37,267 nucleotides of DNA from contig JAQVCP010000025.1 in NCBI GenBank assembly GCA_028689735.1, forward strand, positions 1 through 37,267. The letters are read 5' to 3'. This stretch comes from Hespellia sp. Lineage in GTDB: Bacteria > Bacillota > Clostridia > Lachnospirales > Lachnospiraceae. This document shows positions 1 through 7,860 of this stretch, piece by piece. Numbering within the stretch: position 1 is the first letter of the stretch; each line of letters starts with the position of its first letter. The notes under the pieces are model-generated. The model worked only from the letters and a program-made list of their open reading frames with translations, was not told the origin of the DNA and searched no databases. Both the position numbers and the translations under genes were made by a program.

Positions 1-23
1 GAGAAATGATTCTCATAAAATAG

Positions 24-61
24 AAAAAGCGACAAGTTGCCATTCCAGACTGCCTTGTCGC
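24..61 (-). terminator. Rho-independent terminator of the YhgE/Pip gene
   Basis: Read on the minus strand, an 8-bp perfect stem (GCGACAAG / CTTGTCGC, positions 54-61 and 29-36) with a 17-nt loop is followed by a TTTTTC run. It lies about 70 bp downstream of the stop codon of the minus-strand gene at 133-3123. Confidence 0.75.
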
Positions 62-132
62 TTACGTGATATTTTATACTTTTGCATATAAAATGTCAAG
101 TTTTTTCAATTATGCTTTTTTATTACTCTTTT

Positions 133-3123
133 TTATGCAAGCCCTTTTTCTTCCAGGAAATTCATCAAAAGTGGTTTTTCTTCATGAATTCGTCTTGCTC
201 TATACTGGAATTCAATAATGGTAAGTCCTGTAAATACAACTATCAGACCAACCATAACCAGGACAGATGGTAAGATACTTTCACCACCGCTGATTGTACT
301 TCGGAAGGCATCTACCGTATAGGTAAATGGAACCCATTTGTGAATGACAGATACAAAGGAAGGTGATAACTGAACCGGATATGTTCCGGCTGATCCTGCA
401 AGCTGGACAACCATAAATACCAGCATCAAGAAGCTTCCAACCTTTCCCAGTGAGCTGTTAAAGAAGTACATCACCGAGGTAAATGCCATAGAGGCCAGAC
501 ATGAGAATGCAACTGTCTTTGCCATCTCTACCGGAGTAAATCCATCGAAAATATGAAGTAAAACAATCAGCATAACTCCCTGTAATATCGCTAGTGGATA
601 GAGGATCGATGCCTTGCTTGCCCACCATGCAAATCCTGATTTTAATTTTCCGCGGTACTTGGTCAGAGGATACATCAGGCAGAATGCGAGGCATCCAACC
701 CATAGACCGACTGACATCATGTATGGTGCCATGGCATGGCCGTTATTTTCCACTGTTGTAATCTTTGTCTCGTGATCCGTTACCGGTGCTGCAAACATAT
801 CAATATTATTGTCAGAAGCCTGTGAATCTTTGACCTCTTCTGCACCATCCTTCAGACTGCTCGTCAAAGTATCAGAACCATTGGAAAGCTTTGTCAGTCC
901 ACTGCCAAGTTCCAGCGAACCATCGTATAACTGTGCAGAACCATCCTGAATCTGTCCTGCACCATTTGACAGCTGGGCAGAACCACTGTTTAAAGTCGTA
1001 TTATTTGCAACCAATTGACTGGTTCCGGAAACTAAAGTGTTTGTTCCATCCTTGAGCTGGGATACTCCGTCTGCCAAAGGTCCCGATCCATCTGCAAGCT
1101 GCTGTGTTCCATTGGTCAGCTCACTGCTGTTGCTATTTAGGCTCTCTATACCTGCGGTATAGGCTGTCACGCCGCTGCTTAATGTCTCTGCTCCTTTTGC
1201 AACACCATCTGCGCCATTTAACAGGCTGGAGTCATTGGCATTGAGCTGATCGAATCCGGCATTCAGCTGTTTTACACCTGTGGCCGCTGCTGGAAAGGAT
1301 GCTGTTGCTGTTTTTAAAGTGCCCAAAGAATCTGCAGCAGCATCGAGTCCACCGACAACCTGCTGTGTTCCATTATTCACCACCTGAGATCCATCATACA
1401 ACTGAGCCACTGCTGTCTGGATTGTGCCTATATTTGCAGTGATATTCTCATTGGCACTTACAGCACCTTCTTGTATCGTTGTCAGATTTGCTGCAAGACT
1501 ATACATGGTTCCGCTCAATGCCTGTACATCTGCCTGGATACTGGTCAAATCAGCCGGACTTGTTGTAGATTGTACCGGTGTTCCTGAAACAACCATATCA
1601 CTGTTTGCATCTTCGCTCAGTTCTTCTACGGTTGTGAGATCAGCATCTGAACCGATCAATGAATTTGCAATATCGGATAACGCGCCTGCATCCACCATTC
1701 CATTTTCATCTGCTGAGGCTGCCAGATCACGAAGCTGGTTTGCTGCACTGTCCATTGCGGCTGCGTCTGACGAAATCTTGTCATTGGCTGCATCAATCTG
1801 TCCATTTGCTTCTGCAATCTTTGCATTTGCATCACCGATTGTTGCAGCTCTTGCCTCATCAGATTCTGAAGGATCCACGGAAACTTCCGTTGCAGCGGTT
1901 CCCATTTCCTGCAGTTTTCCCGCAAGATCACCGCAGATTGTTAATGCCTCTTCGACATTTCCTCCGGCATCCATCATAGCCTTTGTTGTGGATTCATCGG
2001 GACTAAGGTCAACATTTGCCAGCGTAGTATTCAGCGTCTTCAGTCCATTTTGTAAAGTCTGGGTTCCCGCTGATAATTGAGCGGCTGATGTGGCTCCTCC
2101 GGAAACTGCATCACTCAGCTGACTGATACCGCCGGAAACCTGTCCCAGTGATTCCAGGCCACTCAGCTGACGGGCGCCGTTTGCAAGCTGATCGACTCCA
2201 TTTACATAACCGGTAACTCCATCGCTTAATGCAGCACTGCCGGATGCAAGTGATGCTGTTCCAGCTGTCAACATTGGTGAATTGTCATGTAATTGAGCAA
2301 CTCCACCGGTATACTTCTTTACGCCGTCATTTAACGAATGAATTCCGGTAACCAGTATCGGTACTTTGTCAACTAGCTGAGATACTCCGTCATTGAGCTG
2401 CACGGCACCACCAGCGACCTGGTCCACGCCATCTGTATAGGCTGCAATCCCGGCTGTCAGTGTATCTGCACCATCTCGAAAAGTAAGCGTACTGTCCGCA
2501 AGCTTCTTCAGATTTTTAGAAATTGTCTTATTTCCATCGGATGCTGTGCCCAGACCATCCTTAATCTCACCGGAACCGTCTGCCGCTTCCTGCATTCCAT
2601 CGCCGACTGTTGCAATCTGGTCAAATACTGTCTGAGTGTAAGTCTTTGTGACTTCCTCTGTGATGCTTGACTTGATTTTTGAGAGAGCTGTTTCACTCAG
2701 TTTTGAAGCAATGTAGTTTGTTCCAGGATTTGTCGCATACTCCAATTCCATCTTTTGTGGATTCTCATCCATCAACGTTGCTGCATTTCCAGAGAAATTC
2801 TCTGGAATTGTAATTACCATATAGTAAGTACCGTTTTTGAGTCCCTGAGCTGCAGCATCTGCGTCTACAAAGTTAAAGGAAAGCGAATCATTCTCTTTGA
2901 GATTATCAATCAACTCGTCTCCCACCTGCAGCGTGCTGTCATTGTACTTCACACTCTGATCTTCGTTGACCACTGCAACCGGCAGATTATCCACATTCCC
3001 GTATGGGTCCCACATAGATGCCAGAAATAATCCGGCATAAATCGCAGGTATGGCTGCAATTACAATGACAACTAAAAGCAGAATCTTATTGTGAAGCAGG
3101 CTTTTCCATTCTTCTTTTAACAT
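133..3123 (-). CDS. YhgE/Pip-family membrane protein (ABC-2-type permease-like)
   Basis: The 996-residue product has one N-terminal transmembrane segment (about residues 12-32, within LLLVVIVIAAIPAIYAG), a very long extracytoplasmic region, and about five membrane helices in the last ~190 residues. This is the YhgE/Pip (phage infection protein) architecture, related to ABC-2 permeases. The signature N-terminal stretch MWDPYGN..LPVAVVNED is present. The central region is built of dozens of degenerate L-x-x-G-x-x-x-L-x-x-G repeats (for example QLADGSGPLADGVSQL), typical of the family and predicted to form a long coiled or fibrous stalk. The start is supported by AAGGAAG 8 nt upstream of ATG. 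It is divergent from a TetR gene that probably regulates it. Members are implicated in phage adsorption, secretion or envelope export; the exact function here is unknown. Confidence 0.9.
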   Translation of the reverse strand: MLKEEWKSLLHNKILLLVVIVIAAIPAIYAGLFLASMWDPYGNVDNLPVAVVNEDQSVKYNDSTLQVGDELIDNLKENDSLSFNFVDADAAAQGLKNGTYYMVITIPENFSGNAATLMDENPQKMELEYATNPGTNYIASKLSETALSKIKSSITEEVTKTYTQTVFDQIATVGDGMQEAADGSGEIKDGLGTASDGNKTISKNLKKLADSTLTFRDGADTLTAGIAAYTDGVDQVAGGAVQLNDGVSQLVDKVPILVTGIHSLNDGVKKYTGGVAQLHDNSPMLTAGTASLASGSAALSDGVTGYVNGVDQLANGARQLSGLESLGQVSGGISQLSDAVSGGATSAAQLSAGTQTLQNGLKTLNTTLANVDLSPDESTTKAMMDAGGNVEEALTICGDLAGKLQEMGTAATEVSVDPSESDEARAATIGDANAKIAEANGQIDAANDKISSDAAAMDSAANQLRDLAASADENGMVDAGALSDIANSLIGSDADLTTVEELSEDANSDMVVSGTPVQSTTSPADLTSIQADVQALSGTMYSLAANLTTIQEGAVSANENITANIGTIQTAVAQLYDGSQVVNNGTQQVVGGLDAAADSLGTLKTATASFPAAATGVKQLNAGFDQLNANDSSLLNGADGVAKGAETLSSGVTAYTAGIESLNSNSSELTNGTQQLADGSGPLADGVSQLKDGTNTLVSGTSQLVANNTTLNSGSAQLSNGAGQIQDGSAQLYDGSLELGSGLTKLSNGSDTLTSSLKDGAEEVKDSQASDNNIDMFAAPVTDHETKITTVENNGHAMAPYMMSVGLWVGCLAFCLMYPLTKYRGKLKSGFAWWASKASILYPLAILQGVMLIVLLHIFDGFTPVEMAKTVAFSCLASMAFTSVMYFFNSSLGKVGSFLMLVFMVVQLAGSAGTYPVQLSPSFVSVIHKWVPFTYTVDAFRSTISGGESILPSVLVMVGLIVVFTGLTIIEFQYRARRIHEEKPLLMNFLEEKGLA

Positions 3124-3220
3124 TTTGTCACTTCCTTGTTGTTTTTTTGGGCGAATGCTCCTCTGTCAGGAAAATGCAGTTTTTGTTCAATAATCACATT
3201 TTCTATTACTAGACATGATG

Positions 3221-3270
3221 TTGATTTTCTTGACAAAATGAATTATACTAAACAAGAAAACGAGTTTCAA
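3221..3270. promoter_or_regulatory. Overlapping divergent promoters with a candidate TetR operator
   Basis: Minus-strand promoter for yhgE: -35 TTGAAA (3270-3265), 17-bp spacer, -10 TATAAT (3247-3242). Plus-strand promoter for tetR: -35 TTGATT (3221-3226), 17-bp spacer, -10 TATACT (3244-3249). The two -10 boxes overlap. An inverted repeat TTTTCTTG (3225-3232) / CAAGAAAA (3253-3260) encloses both and is a plausible operator for the TetR protein. The promoter matches are read directly; the operator role is inferred. Confidence 0.6.
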
Positions 3271-3404
3271 GCATTAATAACAGCACTTATGTCTTATATT
3301 CGACATTTGATTCTCATTTGTCGATTATTATCCATAAATGATAAAAATTGTCTATTACATGCTGTTTTATTATGGTTATTAAGAATAGAAAATGAGGGAT
3401 GAAC

Positions 3405-3998
3405 ATGACGAAAACATTGGATCGAAGAGTTCGAAAAACAAGAGCGCAGCTGCGGACCGGACTGGCAAAACTTATGCAGGAAAAAAGTGTGAGAGAAATC
3501 ACTGTGAAAGAGCTGGTCGATGCGGTAGATATCAACCGCTCCACCTTTTACCTGCATTATTCGGATATTTACCAAATGCTGGATTCTATAGAGGCAGAAC
3601 TTGAGGCCGAAATCATGGAAGCCATCCAGACACATCCGCTGAATCCTGTCGATAAAGACACCTCGCCTTTTGTGGAGCAATTTTTTATCATTCTTGAGGA
3701 AAACCAGGATATCTGCCGTGCACTCCTTGGTCCACACGGTGATATGACCTTTGTTGCCAATATAGAAAAGATTATTGCGGAAAATGTTATGAACAAGGAT
3801 GTTTCTCTCTCCAACAAAAATGTACTGGATATCGCATATGCCTCTGCTTTCTGCCTCAGTGGCTGTGTCGGACTGATCAAGACCTGGCTCAACGGCACGC
3901 TCAAAGAATCGCCGCATCACATGGCCGAGTTAACGCACACCTTAATTACACATACCACTCGTGAATTTGTCGTGCGGGCCGCTATTATAACGCAATAA
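3405..3998 (+). CDS. TetR/AcrR-family transcriptional regulator
   Basis: This is a one-component repressor of 197 residues. The N-terminal helix-turn-helix is clear: KTRAQLRTGLAKLM, then ITVKELVDAVDINRSTFYLHYSDIYQML at about residues 33-60. The remaining ~130 residues form the variable ligand-binding and dimerisation domain of the type with a membrane-buried-looking helix (ASAFCLSGCVGLIKTWL). The start at 3405 is chosen because GAGGG (3394-3398) lies 6 nt upstream; an in-frame ATG at 3399 would abut that site. It is divergent from the YhgE/Pip gene with shared promoter DNA, so it most likely represses that gene and itself. The inducer is unknown. Confidence 0.88.
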   Translation: MTKTLDRRVRKTRAQLRTGLAKLMQEKSVREITVKELVDAVDINRSTFYLHYSDIYQMLDSIEAELEAEIMEAIQTHPLNPVDKDTSPFVEQFFIILEENQDICRALLGPHGDMTFVANIEKIIAENVMNKDVSLSNKNVLDIAYASAFCLSGCVGLIKTWLNGTLKESPHHMAELTHTLITHTTREFVVRAAIITQ

Positions 3999-4039
3999 CC
4001 TGATCCTGAGTCCCCGGGTTCTGATCAGTGATATTGCAA

Positions 4040-4104
4040 CAGCCCAGAGGACTGATCTTTCTCCAATAAATATAGCTTATGAAGAACATCAGTCCTCTGG
4101 GCTG
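4040..4104. repeat. 17-bp perfect inverted repeat between convergent genes
   Basis: The arm at 4040-4056 is perfectly repeated in inverse orientation at 4088-4104, with a 31-nt AT-rich loop. It lies between the end of the plus-strand tetR (3998) and the end of the minus-strand gene at 4110. A bidirectional transcription stop is the simplest reading, but neither side has a clear T-tract, so the mechanism is uncertain. Confidence 0.6.
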
Positions 4105-4109
4105 AGTTA

Positions 4110-4586
4110 TTATGATTCCGCTTCCACTCTTTGGGACAGGGATTCGATATATTCTATGATTTTTGAAGATTCTTTTGTATCTTCTTTCAGGATTCTCTCC
4201 AATTTTTTATTGGCCTTGTGATAATTTTTATTCTGGAGCAAAAACTCATGCATACTTTCTGGATCTTCCATCCATTCAAAAGATTGATACAGTGGTCTCA
4301 CCTCATCCAGTGATGTAATCCCCTGGATAATATCAATTACAGGAAATAAAAGTCCCACACAGCTGCCTTGAAGCATCCGCATATATTGCTCTGCTTCTTC
4401 CAGTGTTTTTTCCTGTGCATTGATCTCAGCAAATAAATTTTTGGCAAGAGTCTCTACGCAGGAACACATCCTTTTATGAAAACCGATCAAAGCATCCATA
4501 TGAATATCTGTCCATCGCTCATTGCAGGAAACCAGATACGCATAACCACCTTCAATGACTCTCTTTTCACAAAACAATGCTGTCAT
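4110..4586 (-). CDS. Hypothetical protein, possibly the 3' part of an interrupted gene
   Basis: I do not recognise this 158-residue protein. It is soluble-looking, acidic to neutral and rich in Cys, Met and Glu (HKRMCSCVETLAKN; a helical C-terminus ending IEYIESLSQRVEAES). The Met at 4586 has no convincing ribosome binding site. The reading frame stays open for 16 further codons upstream, and that stretch looks protein-coding (KQERVTWLAKDQQM). It is then closed by a TGA that is also the stop of the preceding lysine-rich gene, in the same frame. The ORF may therefore be the tail of one longer gene interrupted by that TGA, or a separate gene using an unusual start. No transmembrane segment or signal peptide is seen. 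Confidence 0.5.
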   Translation of the reverse strand: MTALFCEKRVIEGGYAYLVSCNERWTDIHMDALIGFHKRMCSCVETLAKNLFAEINAQEKTLEEAEQYMRMLQGSCVGLLFPVIDIIQGITSLDEVRPLYQSFEWMEDPESMHEFLLQNKNYHKANKKLERILKEDTKESSKIIEYIESLSQRVEAES

Positions 4587-4634
4587 CTGCTGGTCTTTTG
4601 CCAGCCAGGTGACCCGTTCCTGCTTTGTTAACCT

Positions 4635-4958
4635 TCATTTATCTTTTTTTTCTTTCTTTGCCTTAATTTTTTCTTGTTTCTTGTTTTTCTTGTCTTTTTT
4701 TGTTTTCTTCTTGCCGTCTTTTTTATCGCCTTTTTTATCAGACTTCTTGTCTTTTTTATGATCCACTTTCTTCTTGTGTTCCTTATCTTTCTTCTCAGAT
4801 TTTCTGGTCTTCTTTTCATCGTGAAATTTCTTCTGAGCTCCTGACTCGGATTCTTTGGTCTTATTTTCTGTAGTAATATGTTCTGAAACCATTGCTTCCC
4901 CGGCTTTTGTCTCAGCATCCTCTGGTATAATTTCTACTTTTTTTGCTTCTTCGCTCAT
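4635..4958 (-). CDS. Lysine-rich low-complexity protein
   Basis: The 107-residue product has an acidic N-terminal third (SEEAKKVEIIPEDAETKAGE) and a C-terminal half made almost entirely of Lys, Asp and Glu (KKDKKSDKKGDKKDGKKK). It is predicted to be disordered and highly basic, so nucleic-acid or polyanion binding is possible but not shown. The start is well supported by AAGGGGG 9 nt before the ATG. It has its own promoter (5008-5036). The TGA stop is in frame with the next ORF (4110-4586). No family is recognised. Confidence 0.65.
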   Translation of the reverse strand: MSEEAKKVEIIPEDAETKAGEAMVSEHITTENKTKESESGAQKKFHDEKKTRKSEKKDKEHKKKVDHKKDKKSDKKGDKKDGKKKTKKDKKNKKQEKIKAKKEKKDK

Positions 4959-5007
4959 CTTTTGTATCCCCCTTGATTACCTCTATCGCTCATTTTCGTG
5001 TTTTCAT

Positions 5008-5036
5008 ATTGTACATCCCGAGCTAAAAATAATCAA
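5008..5036 (-). promoter_or_regulatory. Sigma-A-type promoter of the lysine-rich gene
   Basis: Read on the minus strand: -35 TTGATT (5036-5031), 17-bp spacer, -10 TACAAT (5013-5008), about 50 bp before the start codon at 4958. Confidence 0.5.
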
Positions 5037-5095
5037 TACAAATAAAGCAATGTAAAAAATATTCACATAATGTTCTCATTTTTTTTACATAGATT

Positions 5096-5878
5096 TTACT
5101 CTGAGAATTCCGGAATCACTCCAACGCCGTCAAGAATGATTCTTGGCTGGAACGGATAGTTCTTGATGCTTTCCAGGTCAGACACACCGGACAGAACAAG
5201 ACAGGTGTCAATTCCCGTTTCAATCCCTGCGATAATGTCTGTGTCCATCCGATCACCGATAATCGCTGCTTCCTTGGAATGCACGCCAAGGAGCGAGAGT
5301 CCTGTCCGCATCATGAGTGGGTTTGGCTTTCCCACATAATACGCCTGCTTCTCGGTTGTCATCTCAATCGGAGCAACCAATGCCTTGCAGGCCGGAATAA
5401 TTCCACGCTCAGAAGGACCTGTGACATCTGTGTTTGTTCCAATCAGCTTTGCTCCGTTTTGCACATGATGAACTGCCTGACAAATCGTTTCATAGTTGTA
5501 ATTGTAAGTTTCACCGATAATCACATAATCCGGATTCACATTGTTGATTGTAATTCCTTCTTCATGAAGGGCGAACAAAAGCCCTGGATCCCCGATTACA
5601 TAAGCTGTACAGCCAGGTTTTTGTGAGCTCACAAACTTTGCTGTTGCAAGCGCACTTGTATAAAAATGACTCTCGTCAACCTCAACTCCCATTCGTTCAA
5701 GCTTCTGCTGCAGCTCTTTTGGCGATTTTCCGCTCCCGTTCGTCAAAAACAGAAATTTTTTATTTTCCTGATACAGCCAGTCTACGAACTCTTTTACTCC
5801 GTCCAGCAATTGATCTCCATGGTAAATAACACCGTCCATATCAATAATATATCCCAGTTTTTCTTTAAATGCTTTCAC
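5096..5878 (-). CDS. HAD-IIA (NagD-like) phosphatase
   Basis: A cytosolic sugar- or nucleotide-phosphate hydrolase of 260 residues, the usual length for the NagD/phosphoglycolate phosphatase-like HAD-IIA group. Motif I is DMDGVIYHG (about residues 13-21, nucleophile Asp). Motif II is FLTNGS. Motif III is the Lys in YVGKPNP. Motif IV is IGDRMDTDI. The C2 cap domain lies between motifs II and III. The start is GTG at 5878, with GGAGGG 8 nt upstream. The likely substrate is a small phosphomonoester such as a sugar phosphate, phosphoglycolate or pyridoxal phosphate; the sequence does not decide. It is followed on the same strand by the lysine-rich gene after a 137-bp gap. Confidence 0.88.
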   Translation of the reverse strand: MKAFKEKLGYIIDMDGVIYHGDQLLDGVKEFVDWLYQENKKFLFLTNGSGKSPKELQQKLERMGVEVDESHFYTSALATAKFVSSQKPGCTAYVIGDPGLLFALHEEGITINNVNPDYVIIGETYNYNYETICQAVHHVQNGAKLIGTNTDVTGPSERGIIPACKALVAPIEMTTEKQAYYVGKPNPLMMRTGLSLLGVHSKEAAIIGDRMDTDIIAGIETGIDTCLVLSGVSDLESIKNYPFQPRIILDGVGVIPEFSE

Positions 5879-5947
5879 TTCTTTCTCCCTCCATTTTATG
5901 AATTCGATTTCTATTGTCTCATATTGTCAGCCTCCAGGCTACCAATC

Positions 5948-6544
5948 TCAGGAAAAACTTTCGTTAATTTTATGTAAACCAGAAAGCTTTGAAATATACG
6001 CACAAATCATGTCCACCACGCCATCTGCTCCCAGCCTGCTCTCATCGATACACAGATCGTAATGACCACCAAATCCCCACACCTGCCCCGTGTAGTATTC
6101 ATGGTAGGATGCTCTTCTTGCATCCGTCTCCTCCACAAGCTGCTTTGCTTTTCCCTGGGAAATATCATGCGCCTTTGCAATCTGCTCCACCCGGTAATCC
6201 AGTGTTCCACACAGGAAAATCCGGATCACATCCGGCTCCCTTTCATACACAAAATTGCTGCATCTTCCAATGATTACTGCTGATTGATTTCCCAATGTAG
6301 TCGTGAGCGCCTTTATTGCCGTATTCTGCGCCATATTCTGGGGGAGATTCGCTGCAATTGCTGTAAGAAAAAGATTGGTCTCCTTCTCCTCGAAAAAGCC
6401 TGGATACCGCCCCGCCATGCTGCATTTTTCTGCCAACTCTCTGATATGTTTTTTATCATACAACGGTAATTTAAAACGCTCCGCCAGCTTTTTGCCGACA
6501 AAATCTCCCTGGCAGCCACACTGCCTTGCTATCGTAATAATCAT
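5948..6544 (-). CDS. Cytidylate kinase-like family protein
   Basis: The 198-residue P-loop protein has an N-terminus (IITIARQCGCQGDFVGKKLAERF) matching the cytidylate-kinase-like (AAK_26-type) family, with the phosphate-binding loop at about residues 8-18. NQSAVIIGRCSNFVY is the second conserved block, and LVEETDARRASYHEYYTG is the LID-like Arg-rich region. The family is widespread in Clostridia, is distinct from true Cmk, and is of uncertain substrate. The ATG is preceded by GGAAGAG. It lies 70 bp upstream of the HAD phosphatase and could be co-transcribed with it. Confidence 0.85.
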   Translation of the reverse strand: MIITIARQCGCQGDFVGKKLAERFKLPLYDKKHIRELAEKCSMAGRYPGFFEEKETNLFLTAIAANLPQNMAQNTAIKALTTTLGNQSAVIIGRCSNFVYEREPDVIRIFLCGTLDYRVEQIAKAHDISQGKAKQLVEETDARRASYHEYYTGQVWGFGGHYDLCIDESRLGADGVVDMICAYISKLSGLHKINESFS

Positions 6545-6631
6545 AGCTTCTCTTCCTTTCTGCTACAGTACTTTCTTCGAAAACATTCCATTCAAAACAA
6601 TAAATGCCATCTGCCATGCTGCTTGGTATTG

Positions 6632-7324
6632 TTATAGAAACATTCCAAAAATCGATGCTCCAACAACAGTCAAAATACCTGACACGGCAATCGACAGCGA
6701 ACTCATTGCTCCCTCGATTTCACCCAGCTCTATTGCTTTCGCGGTACCGATGGCATGGGCTGCCGAACCAAGGGCAATTCCCTTCGCTATAGGTTCCTTA
6801 ATATGGAAAATCTTCAGAATCATTTCCCCGAAAATGTTGCCCAGCACCCCGGTAATCACAATCGCCGCTACTGTTATTGTAACATAGCCCCCCAGTTCTT
6901 CTGAAATGCCCATTCCAATTGCCGTTGTAACGGATTTTGGAAGAAGGGTAACATATTCCTGATGATCTAGTCCGAACAAAAGTGCCAGCACAAAGATTGT
7001 AAATAAACTGGTAAATACCCCCGATATAATTCCAACCAACACTGCCTTGTAGTTGTCCTTCAAAAGTTGGATCTGTTCGTATAATGGAATCGCAAGGCAA
7101 ACTGTTGCCGGGGTCAGAAGCCAGCTCAGATACTTGGCACCTGTGTTATACGTGTCATAGTCCACTCCCGATAAAAGCAATAAAACAATGGTAAATAAAA
7201 TTGCAAGAAGCAGGGGATTTAAAAATCCAAACTTAAATTTTTTCTTTAAAAACATGCCAAATAAATAGAAAAAAATACTGATTGTTACACCTGCATATGC
7301 TGATACTGTCAAAAAATCATTCAT
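6632..7324 (-). CDS. lrgB: LrgB/CidB-family membrane protein
   Basis: The 230-residue polytopic protein has about seven membrane helices and the LrgB family hallmarks: NPLLLAIL near the N-terminus, LLPKSVTTAIGMGISEELGG in the middle, and GSAAHAIGTAKAIELGE towards the end. LrgA/LrgB (CidA/CidB) proteins are holin/antiholin-like, affect murein hydrolase export and cell lysis, and in several Firmicutes transport pyruvate or related acids. The start overlaps the end of lrgA by 8 nt, so the two are translationally coupled. A pyruvate-transport role would fit a genome carrying citrate and citramalate lyases, but that is inference. Confidence 0.92.
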   Translation of the reverse strand: MNDFLTVSAYAGVTISIFFYLFGMFLKKKFKFGFLNPLLLAILFTIVLLLLSGVDYDTYNTGAKYLSWLLTPATVCLAIPLYEQIQLLKDNYKAVLVGIISGVFTSLFTIFVLALLFGLDHQEYVTLLPKSVTTAIGMGISEELGGYVTITVAAIVITGVLGNIFGEMILKIFHIKEPIAKGIALGSAAHAIGTAKAIELGEIEGAMSSLSIAVSGILTVVGASIFGMFL

Positions 7325-7691
7325 CGCTCAAATCCTCTTCCTTTTTTCTTGTATGCTGCACAATCCACTGGGAGCTAAGCCCGCTTACCGCCATAACAGT
7401 AATAAGTGAAACAACGATAATGACACTAACCGGAAGCAGCATTGGCTTTAAGATTCCCCAGGAAGTCATAAGACCGACTCCCGCCGGAACAAACATCACC
7501 GGCATCACCTCAATTAGAAAGCGCCCGGCTTCCAGAATATCCTGCACACGGATCCATCCGATCATTAAGGATAGAAAAAGAAGCGCCATCCCATAAATGC
7601 TTGCCGGAATCGGCAAAGGCAAAAAAAAGTTCAGCGCTTCTCCAATAAACGAATAAAGTAAAATAATTAGAAACTGTCTCAAAATCTTCAT
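7317..7691 (-). CDS. lrgA: LrgA/CidA-family holin-like protein
   Basis: The 124-residue protein has four membrane helices and the CidA/LrgA pattern: LNFFLPLPIPASIYGMALLFLSL near the N-terminus and MPVMFVPAGVGLMTSWGIL in the middle. It pairs with LrgB, immediately downstream and overlapping. The ATG is preceded by AGGAGA. The promoter region upstream (7731-7758) is part of a 119-bp segment found again at 9600-9718. Regulation is not evident beyond a standard promoter; no LytTR gene is adjacent. Confidence 0.9.
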   Translation of the reverse strand: MKILRQFLIILLYSFIGEALNFFLPLPIPASIYGMALLFLSLMIGWIRVQDILEAGRFLIEVMPVMFVPAGVGLMTSWGILKPMLLPVSVIIVVSLITVMAVSGLSSQWIVQHTRKKEEDLSDE

Positions 7692-7806
7692 GTCATATTC
7701 TCCTGTATCTAATGTAATGTCACTCCATCTAGTTTACCCTTTTTTGTATAGAAGTCAACCATGCAATCTTAACCAATTTTTCCCTTCATCCTATAGAATC
7801 CTTATT
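7688..7806. repeat. Direct repeat copy A: lrgA promoter/RBS region
   Basis: The 119-bp segment matches 9600-9718 in the same orientation with 5 mismatches and no gaps. It contains, on the minus strand, the lrgA start codon, RBS AGGAGA and promoter (-35 TTGACT 7758-7753, 16-bp spacer, -10 TAAACT 7736-7731). The two copies bracket the TetR/7-TM/ferredoxin cassette. Confidence 0.9.
7731..7758 (-). promoter_or_regulatory. lrgAB promoter
   Basis: Minus strand: -35 TTGACT (7758-7753), 16-bp spacer, -10 TAAACT (7736-7731), about 40 bp before the lrgA ATG. It is part of the duplicated 119-bp segment; the other copy has a mutated -10. Confidence 0.55.
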
Positions 7807-7860
7807 ACAAATCTGTATCCTTTTCAGTGGAATGCACTGCACTCCATTGTACCACACATA

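Noticed and set aside
1424-2080. 218-residue plus-strand open frame rich in Ser/Ala inside the YhgE gene
   Set aside because: Antisense shadow of the repetitive YhgE coding sequence; no RBS and low complexity.
3294-3920. 208-residue minus-strand open frame opposite tetR
   Set aside because: Shadow of the TetR gene; Cys/His/Phe-rich with no recognisable domain.
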